The translations under genes were made by a program, and so were the position numbers. This document shows, one piece after another, positions 55,679 through 64,000 of a stretch of DNA of 64,000 nucleotides. Position 1 is the stretch's first letter. The number at the start of each line of letters is the position of its first letter. Under the pieces are notes generated by a model. It was given only the letters and a program-made list of their open reading frames with translations, ran no database searches and had not been told where the DNA came from. Source of the DNA: Acanthosoma haemorrhoidale (taxonomy: Eukaryota > Arthropoda > Insecta > Hemiptera > Acanthosomatidae); contig OV884011.1 in NCBI GenBank assembly GCA_930367205.1, positions 38,763,754 through 38,827,753 of the forward strand, read 5' to 3'.

Positions 55679-58600
55679 CCTCACTCACTCTTTTTCTCTC
55701 TCTTTCTTGTCTGCGATGCTCCAATAACCAATGCTCGTGTCGTGGGACATCAGGGGTGTGTCTCCTCAGAGGTTCAGCTTGGTACATTCCACCATGTGAA
55801 AAGGATGAAAGTTCGCGCCAAAAACTTTGTGGAAATCCCCATGTACTTTTTGCTGGCTATATTTCCTTTTGCATTTGTTGGATATGCTTACTGAATCCAT
55901 ATGCTTATATGTGATATACTTTGTGGAGATGCTGGATTTTTTAAGAGACCCAAGACTTTTAATTAAAATTATTTTGAAGAAACCATATATATACGATTTA
56001 GTTCAAAATTTTTGCAACCCAGTAAAATTTAATATAAAAACTGTAAAACTTTAAAGACTGATTGGATAACTTGGACAATCCAGTTTAGTTAACTTCATAC
56101 CTTTTGAAGGGTTAGGTATCAACTTTAGGAAATCTTCAAATTGAGTTTGGTTCATGTTATGTTGACCATGAAGTAAAAGTCATTCGTGCTCTAGATCACT
56201 GCTAGTGACCATCGAAAGTATACGCCGTTGAGCTGTCGGTAACATGTCCCATCCATCTGCCTCGGAGAGAGTTCGATCCTCACGTTTGATCAGGTCGTAA
56301 AGTGATCACGTATCCGCTCTTAACACTAGTGTCCGAAAAGTGAAATTCTATTACACCGGCCACTCTTACTTCCCCACAATCTAACTTGTCCTGCTTTTCC
56401 AATAGCTAAATATTGTTTGTTTGTCAACGGGTGCGTATTGTCAATGAATGGATCCGAATAGTAGTGTGAGTACGAATCGTGAACCCCGAACTGTTACTAG
56501 TTAGTAGTACAAGGGTATATCAGTCATAACTGTGATTAACAGTAACACCACCTAAACGATTATTGATGGTTTAGGGATATTTTTTTTTTAGAAATTCTAT
56601 CTAATTCAGAGCAATATACAGTTTGTGTGATCGATTTATGATTTGGATAACGATTAAATCTCGTTTGATTTGCGTTCCTACTCCCATGTCTCCTTCCAAT
56701 CATATCACATCTTTAATGTGGTTGGGCAGCTACAAGAATACACATTATAAACCATTAGTTGATTTATGTAGGTCGACTGTTTTAATAATTATTGTCAGGG
56801 ACTAGGCCCTAATTGAGAATTTATTATTAAACATACATGCGATAATTATATTATAATGTTAAGACCAAGTAAATATTTATTACTGGACGAGCCTGTTTCT
56901 CCAATTATTGAACTAGGGATAAACGCAATTTTACTATTTCCTGTTCATATTAATTGGCCATAATCGTTAATTTTTACCACCTTTATACGAACAAAAACTC
57001 GAACGCCGGCAATAAAATAAGATAAAAATTTAGCTATAAAAAAACAGTAATTTATCAGTTATTTCCATTTAATTAGATGTAATTGTTGATGAACTGGATT
57101 TTGGCCCATTCCTTTTTATGGATGAAATTTAAGCTCCACTTATGTAGGAAAAATATAAATCCGGTTTAGGAAAATCAAATTAAGATTGCGATGATGATTA
57201 ATTATGTTGGATCCACCCTTTTTTCTATTTCCCTCCTTCTGATCTATGCACCAGCAATGAAATATAATACATTCCACGAAAGTACCCATTATATACCGTA
57301 CTTAATGCGATTTTTTAATTACTAAGAGATCAATTACTTTTTGGGCAATCAATTCTAATTTAATTAATATAATTTAAGGTGTTGCTATTATTTTAGCACG
57401 AGGTGTCTAGAATAGTTCCGACATCTTGAATTTAGTATCATGCAAAGTATTAATAAATAGACGCAAAATAATAAATGGAATGTTTATGCAAACATTGTTT
57501 TATTACCGAAATAGGGTAGGTAAGACAGAACATTTTAGTCCACCAAAACCGCTAGGATTTTATTATTTTTCTCGCTCGTATTGTTAGCTTAATTGGGGCA
57601 TCAAATGAAACTACTACGAGTAATAGCATCCCTTTATAAACGATGACGGTGTTAATGGCAGTTTTTATGACTTCACTAAAGATTCAATTCATATTATCTC
57701 AGAATGATGAGAACTTTCATTTGGTATCTCAACCTGTATGATTACTTAGCATTCTGGTTTTATGGAGTCAATTTCTTTATGACATCGTGTCGCTGAAATC
57801 GTTAATAGGTTTAAAAAAAGAAAACCTAAACTCAAACTCAATTTACTGCTTGTCTTAGGGATTTGAAAAGTGAGTTGCTTTATATTGCAAATACTCCTTA
57901 TTAGCTTGGATCCAGAGGAACTTAGGGTCGTCCAGATTTCTTCTTGATGATCTACTGCAGTTGCTTAGCTCATTTAAATTGCAGAATTATATCCGTGGAA
58001 TACACAGAGGAGAAGAGTAGAGACGGTGCCTGGAATAGACAGTGCCTCATTAATATTTACGAATGGTTCAGCCGGGATGCTATTTATGCCAGGTATAAAA
58101 ATGGATTCGTATGCTAATTTAATCAGCGAGTTGAGGGCGTATTGTGATGGGACGTAGGATAGCGAAAGGTTACTACCCATAGATAGCGAATCTTCGGGGG
58201 GCATCCCTTGCAGCTAGCGCCCCTCTTCCTTGAGGCCAAGGTCGTAAAGAGTCATTTAACCTTTTACGGCCGAATCTAATGAGGGTGTTTGAAATGAGAA
58301 GGCATTAAGCCCGAGGAGCAGTGTCCATAACTGTGGCCATGTCCGTGTATGGGCGCCATCAGGTCACTATTGGAGCTAGTTTCTTCAGTACAAGTTATAC
58401 ATATAAGTAAACTGTGTGAAATTCGGCGAGGCATCCGAATTAATCAGTTTCTTCACGGTTGCCGAAAAAAATGTATTCAAACTTCTAGTGTTAAAAGTCC
58501 CAGCGCATGATTCATATTATTAATCAGGGCACCGAAATGTTTGATTTGATAGCCCACTTAATATGATAGGAAAACATGTGGTTTTCAACTGAGTGGATGA

Positions 58601-61600
58601 ATGTGTTGTCATATTGGCTTGATGAAAGTGAGCTGTTAGATTTTAATGAAATTTATTAATTGACTATGCACCATATTTATACAAATATTTCTTGTTGAAA
58701 TATTAATGGACTATTGGACCAAAATACTGGACTTGATGTAAAAATTCCACGAATTTAGCTACCCAAACTAACCTGCTACATTTTTTAATTTTTGTTGGTA
58801 TCCCTAAACCTATTTTCCAACCAAGAAGATACCCTGTGTGCTTATACCAGAAATAGGCGCTGCTTCGGCGTATACTGGAGCATACGGAATGAAATTAACA
58901 TATAAGATGTACATAACAATGGAAATCGGGTTTTATTATACCTATTAATATTATGTAACATTAGTATTTGTGAGAGTTGGGGTGCTATGTGGCAGGTGTT
59001 GTCAATTCCGCACATACGGGCACAGTCAATACTCTGTTCCATTCAGTGTCCTATTTTGTAACTGATATTTCTCCAATACTAAGCTTTTGTAAGGCAACTG
59101 CATGGGTTAAGTTGCCTATATGGGATGTTAATGTTTTACAAATAGTTGGATTTAATTCAAATTTTTTCAAGGATACTGCGACGCGTGGACTAACCAGGTC
59201 AAATATTGTTGCTTCCATCAGACCAGTGTTGACTGAATAATTTGCTTATGCTGTCTGTTTGAACGACCAGTTCACAGCTGGTTCTACAAGACCCACCAAG
59301 CTTGTGTATTTTCGTACACAACAAATCGTCTGGAATACCGAAACCTTCGTGTACATAAACTAAGCGTGAACGTAAGTAACAGAATTTTCAGGATTTATTT
59401 GGTTTTATTCATTTTAACGGATAATTGTTCTACTCCTCATTAGATAAACAGTTGTTTTTGTTAACAATTAACATTTATAGGGTTTATTAAAAGTAATATG
59501 ATTTGGGGTGTTCAGAATATTCCTTATTTCGAAATTTCGCCAATATTCAGGCATCTGCGAGTGCTGAAATAAATAGCCATGAAAATATCCGTGATGCGTT
59601 TTTTGATGGTCTACAGTTATCACATATTCAAGCAAGACTGTTGGAGAACGATCCTAACCTTGGAAGATGTGGTATGTCAAGGAAGATTCCTAGAACTAGC
59701 TCATCACTAATCTGAGCATTACCAAACATCATTAAATGCCGTCGGACCCATGCCGATCTCAAAAACCAGAGCCGAGTTTATCTTAGGAAGCAACGACTGC
59801 TGCTCTTTCATCCAAATGTTATTTCTGCGGCCTGAAGAGGCACGCAATTAATCAGCAGATCCTAAATTGAACAGCCTAATCATCATCTCTGTTGATTTGA
59901 GGTACCCGGTGATGCATAATAAGAATATTCTTGGTTCATGTCCCGAACAGGATATTCCTAGTTTATTTAGGCGGGTTAACATAGACTATAACAGCTTTCA
60001 AGTAATCCTATTCACACTCGAGTAAATGTTTTGCATTTTGGATTAACCGTTAGAGCGGTACGTCATCGAGTTGGATTGAGACCGCAGCCTACATTTCACC
60101 CACGCTTTCTATCCGATAGAACAATAACAAACCGACCTTAATGCATCACACCACTTGAAACAATTGACTATTAAATAATAAGGTTAATTGGACTTTTCCT
60201 ATCGACTGCCAGTGAAATACAAGCTGACAATTGTCATTTCGTTCCGATAATTGCCAAGCCCGAAGGAAGATAATTTATTTCTGAATAGCTATGATCAATT
60301 CACCTTTCGTCTCTCCGTCTCCGTGTTTGTACCTCTTTCAAATGCTAAGTAAACTATGATATATTGGGAGAAGAGAAAAATAATTTTAAATAATAAGCCT
60401 GTTTATCAGGTTTTATGAGTTAAGCAGACTGTAAAAAGTACACTAAAACTGACAATGTTTTAGCAACTTCAACAACCAGTGATGTTTGATGACAAGGTTT
60501 GATGTTTTGCATGAAAGGTCATTTGGAGCCCCAAAATTAAAACTAACGAAGAACCATTAATTCATGAATTAGTTACAATATTCTAACTAGCAATAGAAAT
60601 TGTGAATTAGTGAATGAACTATAACTAGAAAAAAAACAATTTAAAAACTATTGTACACACAATGGCATGGATCAATAGATGCTCCTGTAATGCTAAAAAA
60701 AATATAACAACACCTGAAATCATAATTAAGTGTCACTAAAGAATTAATTAGTGTTGGAACTTTAGTGGTCTTTAATATTTTTTCTTTGATAATGGATTGA
60801 CCAGAATGGTGTAAAATGACTGTAAATCAAAAAAGGGATCAGAATCAATTTTGATTAGTGTAGATTTATGAAATTATTTCTTTAGATTTCTTCTGGTTTA
60901 CAGTCCTAAATTGGAGCTGAATTTGGGGAAATAACGCTGAGGTCTTCGAAGAACTCCCCTGTAATGGTGGATAAATATTTAGGAAGAACTTATGACACAC
61001 TAGAAGAGAGTGTGAGCTTATATGAGCCCATATAAATATTATTGATAGAACGATTACTGCGTATCTATTCTTCGAAATAGATTGTATATTTAAACCAGTT
61101 TGCGAAACCAAAACCACAACTCAGCAGCCTAGTGCCTCCATAGCATTCTCTTATAATCCACCTTAGGTATTTCGATAGTGTAGATTTTGGGCTACGTGCG
61201 AGATGAACCGTATAGACTCTCAGTACGTGGGCGATGGTAGAAAGTCTGCCAGATTTAGGGCGGCTTAGTCACGTTCGCCGATCACATACCGCGCCGGGCG
61301 CATCCCCTGTTCCCAATACTACCTTCAAAGAGTTCAGCCTCCCAAGAAAAGGGTCACCGCCAACCAGAAGAAGAAGACACTGAAGAAAGAAAGGAATGTT
61401 TTTGTTTAGACTTATCTATAGTATAGAAAACATAACGGTGCCGATAATCTCCGAATGAAAAGCCTGACGAATGTGTTAACTAACCACTCACTGACAGCCG
61501 CCGAAGAAAAAAAAGTTTTCGGATGTTTTTCACGGGAATTTCATTTATTTTAAGAAGAAAATCAGTTAGTGGAATGTCTTGAACATTACGCATACATATT

Positions 61601-63056
61601 TCGCTTCAGTTTCCCACGATTCAATTACGACTAATCATAAAAAAAAATGTCTTTCCATTTTTTTGGTAAGAAACCTAGGAGGCCAGTTATAGTCTTGTGC
61701 AATAGACATTAACCTGGTTGCAAATCTTACACTAATGTACTCTAAATCTAGTTCTACGCTAAAAGAAATGTCGTAGGGAACTAACTACTATCAGAATCAT
61801 CTGGATGATTACTATTCAACAGTAAATGCTACGGGTACCGTTTGTGTATCATTTTAAAAAGGATATAATCTTTCATTTATTCCTATCGCTTACATTACAT
61901 TTCTAACGTTATAGTTATGGTGTTGTTTTAATCCGAAGTTTCGAAGAGACGGCTTTCCACTTCTGATTAAAAACTAGAAACGGCAGTGGCCTCGTGACCT
62001 GCTATAAACGCGTGACAGTGGGAGTCCTGGCAATGGCCAGTTTCTCCAATCATGTCCTGAGCGTCTGTGACTCTCGCGCTCTTGGTCAGCCTCCACTGGC
62101 TAGTATCCAGTGACGCGGCTGACGGAGGAGCGTGGGGGACTTCCCAAGACTCCGCTTTCTCTTCGCGGTGGATTTGGGGGGTCTCTGGGCTGTCTGTAAA
62201 TATTGTATGAATGAGCGAGTGAATGATGAACTGTAAATATGGTATGAATGAGATTATTTATCTTAATTACTTATTGCCTTATAAAAGGCAGATTGTAATT
62301 ATAGCACAATAAAGGAATTTAACTAAAAAAAAAAAAAAAAAATATCTCATAAAAAGTAACCGCTGGTATGTCAGCTAATACAGACGATATGTAGGGAGGG
62401 TAAAGTGCACTTTACAATTGTACGAAAACGAAAATTACAGCTTCTTCCGTTGAATAGCTAGGATACAAAGAACAATGAAGGGTAGTAAAAACGTGGAATT
62501 TCCACGTTTTAATATCATCAAGTTGTAATTTTTTTACGTCGTTACGCTTCACCGTGTCAAGCAAGTCAAGTACATATAGAGAAGATTACGTTCTAAATTA
62601 CCAATTGATTACTGGGTAATACTTGTCTATTATTTTCCTGACAAGGTTCATGGTTCAATGACACCAGTAACATAGCAACTATTGTCCGTTATTATTTTCA
62701 ATCTAGAAAAAAAAAATTACCGAGGTTTTCGTGTGCTACTGAGAAATAAGCGTGTGATCTGGAAGGGTTATTTCCCCTTGGTTATTAGGGCTATTAACCT
62801 AACCATGGGAAATTATAACAAAAGATCCAGCTATCGAGGATTGTTCCATGTTAACGGCAGGCCTGTCATCTGTTTAATTTTGAGCTGGTTGTGCTTAACT
62901 GCTAGTCTATTCATCTTGTATACCCAGTGCAGAGATTGAATAAACATTGAATAAATTCACGATTACAAACATGCACTCACCTAGACTTGAAGCGGCTTGG
63001 CAGATAACTATGAGTAGAGATAACCTCCAAAGAGTGCCTACTGCCCTTGTCAACAT
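41413..63056 (-). CDS. tyn: PAN/ZP-domain transmembrane protein, trynity-like apical matrix protein, complete
   Basis: Fifteen exons join in frame: 63056-62981, 50678-50546, 49173-49037, 48950-48829, 48156-48012, 47939-47827, 46391-46166, 46073-45951, 44586-44411, 43837-43704, 43621-43482, 43393-43312, 42831-42687, 42582-42387 and 41564-41413 (TAG). They give 699 residues. Signal peptide 1-24 (MLTRAVGTLWRLSLLIVICQ). Cysteine-rich PAN/apple modules lie at about 26-115, 116-204 and 205-317, and a ZP domain at about 347-585 (CKDTRIAVQV, CTYDMSSKNITFGMMPI, CNVKYCLGPCEPAVCEW). A furin site RRKR is at 599-602, a membrane helix at about 665-687, and a 12-residue tail follows. ZP proteins polymerise in the apical cuticle matrix after furin release. 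Length, domain order and wording fit Drosophila trynity (about 700 aa; tracheal and epicuticle barrier). The paralogs neyo and nompA share the architecture and are the alternatives. A 5'UTR intron ends right before the ATG (TTTCAG/ATG). Confidence 0.9.
43030..43125. repeat. Possible dispersed repeat in a ZP-gene intron
   Basis: The stretch with 'ttgatgaaagagagttgtta' and the following AT-rich words is partly echoed at 58617-58670 (ttgatgaaagtgagctgtta). Only two diverged copies are visible. Confidence 0.3.
44740..45395 (+). mobile_element. Jockey-like LINE 3' fragment (RT C-terminus), antisense in the ZP-gene intron
   Basis: Plus-strand frames contain LIYKCVLRPALLYGAPLYT, the conserved 'LYK..IRP.L.YG.P.W' block of Jockey/CR1-type reverse transcriptases. 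A preceding stretch reads TPSANFATVRSFLAHYTTLWN and a following one VKERRSALV, then many stops. The segment is 5'-truncated and dead. It ends near aaggtgagccccatcac, a word shared with the retroposon at 17.9 kb. Confidence 0.7.
46561..46755. repeat. 37-bp tandem repeat, about five copies (ZP-gene intron)
   Basis: Copies start at 46561, 46598, 46635, 46672 and 46709, each carrying 'gcaaacgtcattgggtttca' with single-base variants. Because 37 is not a multiple of three, all plus frames stay open in turn and give spurious short ORFs. Confidence 0.95.
46800..47700. other. Unassigned repeat-like block in the 46392-47826 intron
   Basis: Less AT-rich than its surroundings. It contains 'ggcctgtcgtgtcaggcc' (a small palindrome at about 46879) and the direct words 'ctctacacattggtccaac' at 47401, 'acattggtccaac' at 47417 and 'ctctacattggttcaat' at 47570. 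This looks like the remains of a non-autonomous DNA transposon, but termini and target duplication were not found. Confidence 0.3.
50744..50769. repeat. Small hairpin upstream of ZP-gene exon 2
   Basis: 11-bp perfect arms acttggcaata/tattgccaagt with a 4-nt loop, 66 bp inside the large intron. Significance unknown. Confidence 0.7.
53771..53940 (+). repeat. Purine-rich low-complexity tract
   Basis: About 170 bp dominated by A and G on the plus strand (gagataggagaggagtgg, gaagaagaaggaat). Simple-sequence drift; no coding frame. Confidence 0.7.
54945..55040 (-). repeat. Dispersed repeat family G, copy 4 (ZP-gene intron 1)
   Basis: On the minus strand it reads CCTCAATATGAAATTTCGTA, then AACGCAGTACTCCCTAAC and TGGACAGACAAACAC, in the same order as the copy at 13255-13405 (GTAAAATTTCATGTC, GCAGGACTCTCAT, GGACAGACAGACAC). 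Confidence 0.45.
55637..55707. repeat. (CT)n microsatellite
   Basis: A run of about 70 bp of CT dinucleotide with a few CCCT and CACT interruptions. It produces Ser/Leu-rich open frames that are not genes. Confidence 0.95.
56215..56310 (+). mobile_element. tRNA-derived SINE head, family C (ZP-gene intron 1)
   Basis: GTTGAGCTGTCGGTAACATG (A-box-like) is followed by GGAGAGAGTTCGATCCTCAC, which contains a near-consensus B box (GTTCGATCC), at tRNA-like spacing. The downstream body, to about 56400, has no partner in the window. Confidence 0.5.
57405..57540. repeat. Repeat family F, copy 2 (LTR-like fragment)
   Basis: Shares tagtatcatgcaaagtatta, ataaatagacgcaa and the following AT-rich words with 33112-33200 and 63155-63240, in the same strand orientation. 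Diverged and partial. Confidence 0.45.
59490..59880 (+). mobile_element. Ty3/gypsy-like Gag fragment (ZP-gene intron 1, antisense)
   Basis: Plus-strand frames contain IRDAFFDGLQLSHIQARLLE, the conserved 'RD.F..GL....IR.RLLE' block of gypsy-type Gag proteins. After a frameshift, a nucleocapsid-like knuckle start KCYFCGLKRHAINQ appears near 59798-59840, but it lacks the last cysteine of CCHC. No pol follows. It is a dead fragment, possibly of the same class as the pol relic at 33.6-35.6 kb, though on the other strand. Confidence 0.6.
61960..62342 (+). mobile_element. Retroposed sequence ending in AATAAA and an 18-A tail (ZP-gene intron 1)
   Basis: A GC-richer stretch without an open frame passes into AT-rich sequence with the repeated words tgtaaatattgtatgaatga and tgtaaatatggtatgaatga. 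It then reaches AATAAA at 62308-62313 and, 11 bp later, 18 adenines at 62325-62342. This is the signature of a reverse-transcribed RNA: a LINE 3'UTR or a processed pseudogene. The 5' border and target duplication were not resolved and the parent is unknown. Confidence 0.6.
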
Positions 63057-64000
63057 CTGAAACAAATAAAAAAACATTAGTTTTATAATTTTTTACTTGC
63101 ATTTAGGTCGTAAATGAGTTTTGGGTATTGTTACTTGCGTTAAGTAGATCTAAGGGTACGAATTTAGTTTCATGAAAAAAGTAATAAATAGGCACAACTT
63201 AATAAATGAATTTTTAAAGTAAAAATTGTTGTAATTAACTAAACATTAAAGTACAGAATAAATATAATGATTATTATTAAATAACTAAGATAATAATAAT
63301 AAAGTAAGTAGAAATAAATTGTAATAGAAAGAAAATTTATGAAAAGGAAAAGAAATCTCGACCAAGAACCTTTTATGCCAAAATATACAGCAGCATGCAT
63401 TTCCGAATAGAGACTAAAAGTGGATAACCTGAGGTGGCTTTCACCTTGAGAGGGTCACAAGTCAAGAAGCAGAAGGTATGTAAGAACTTGACCCTTAGGA
63501 TTTGCTCTGCAAAATTTGAAGTTTTCGTTGCGTTTGAAGGGAGTTAGAATTATTAAAACGTCGATCTCATTATATATTATTTACCCGTTATAATTATTGC
63601 TTAACCCAAAATGGAGATGCTCTACTTCCATCCAGTTAGTTATGCTTTCTTTAATAGGAGGTGATTGTGACGCCACCAGTGAAGCTGGTTAACAATGAAA
63701 ATTAAAACGAAACTAATAGAGGACACTAACAGTGTAGGCAGAATATAAACTAAAGACTGCTGACTCACGAACCGTTAGCTATAGGATACCCTTACCGATT
63801 AGTTTGGTGAACTTGACCGCTCGAGGCCACCTACTTCGTGCGGCAAAACATTCCAAACTTTAACTTTACGCTTTAATAGTTTCGGTTAATAATAAACTTT
63901 TATGGACAGTTTAAGCCGAGGAGGTAGGCTGTTACCTTTCAACGGGATTAGATTTATTTATTCAAGCAGGTACTAAATTAGCCTAACATAAGGAGTGTAC
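63057..64000. promoter_or_regulatory. Upstream region of the ZP gene, with a family F repeat at 63140-63370
   Basis: The TTTCAG immediately before the ATG shows that at least one 5'UTR exon lies further upstream, within or beyond this region. 63140-63370 is copy 3 of repeat family F (agtttcatgaaaaaagtaat; atttatgaaaaggaaaagaa, the latter identical to words near 33304). The rest, to 64000, has no recognised gene. The true promoter may be outside the window. Confidence 0.4.

Larger units (their letters stand above)
50679..62980. other. 12.3-kb first coding intron of the ZP gene: overview
   Basis: This separates the signal-peptide exon from the first PAN exon. AT-rich DNA alternates with GC-richer patches at about 52290-52510, 53540-53770, 55380-55760, 57900-58330, 61140-61380 and 61970-62200. 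None encodes a recognised protein. The open frames at 51633-51950, 53553-53771, 58977-59240 and 62682-62939 (plus) and 60866-61117 (minus) match no family known to me. The patches may be enhancers or decayed transposons. Recognisable elements are listed separately. A similar patch with open frames on both strands (50073-50523) lies just outside, in the intron between exons 2 and 3. Confidence 0.5.

Noticed and set aside
62682..62939. 85-codon plus-strand ORF near the ZP-gene signal exon
   Set aside because: No recognised family, no ribosomal or splice context, and low-complexity flanks; treated as chance or repeat-derived.

Overview
The window is a piece of an AT-rich insect nuclear genome. 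Coding exons are short, introns have GT..AG borders, and introns and intergenic DNA are full of decayed transposons. The proteins read as insect orthologs and the ZP/PAN gene is an arthropod cuticle-type gene. The abundance of tRNA-derived SINEs, Tigger/mariner and gypsy/Jockey relics would suit a hemipteran, but the order is inference and cannot be settled from this sequence. There are no operons, CRISPR arrays or bacterial features.

Layout. (1) 1-4144, minus strand: first two coding exons of the FG-nucleoporin Nup54. Its 3.6-kb first intron carries, on the opposite strand, a gene for a single-pass leucine-rich-repeat membrane protein (958-3253). (2) 4852-13661, plus: a complete nine-exon SMYD4-type gene (TPR, MYND, SET), divergent from Nup54. 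(3) 13662-22062: intergenic DNA with an unassigned GC-richer block at 15.9-17.4 kb, a broken mariner copy interrupted by a retroposon, and a pogo/Tigger end. (4) 22063-27863, minus: complete SURF4 cargo receptor in six exons. (5) 28372-37692, plus: complete EXOSC2 (Rrp4) exosome cap subunit in six exons, head-to-head with SURF4 across 508 bp. Its introns hold an 80-bp-TIR MITE, tRNA-SINE heads and a Ty3/gypsy relic split by a pogo-like element. (6) 41413-63056, minus: a complete 15-exon gene of 699 codons with signal peptide, three PAN/apple modules, ZP domain, furin site and transmembrane anchor, best matching Drosophila trynity. Its first coding intron is 12.3 kb long.

The genes are independent housekeeping or developmental genes: nuclear pore, lysine methylation, ER export, RNA exosome and apical extracellular matrix. 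They do not form a pathway. All exon borders were read by eye from splice signals, reading-frame continuity and family resemblance; no alignment or transcript was available. I found no clearly new biological system. The points most worth following are the LRR gene nested in Nup54, the SURF4/EXOSC2 shared promoter, the MITE, the nested transposon insertions and several dispersed repeat families.
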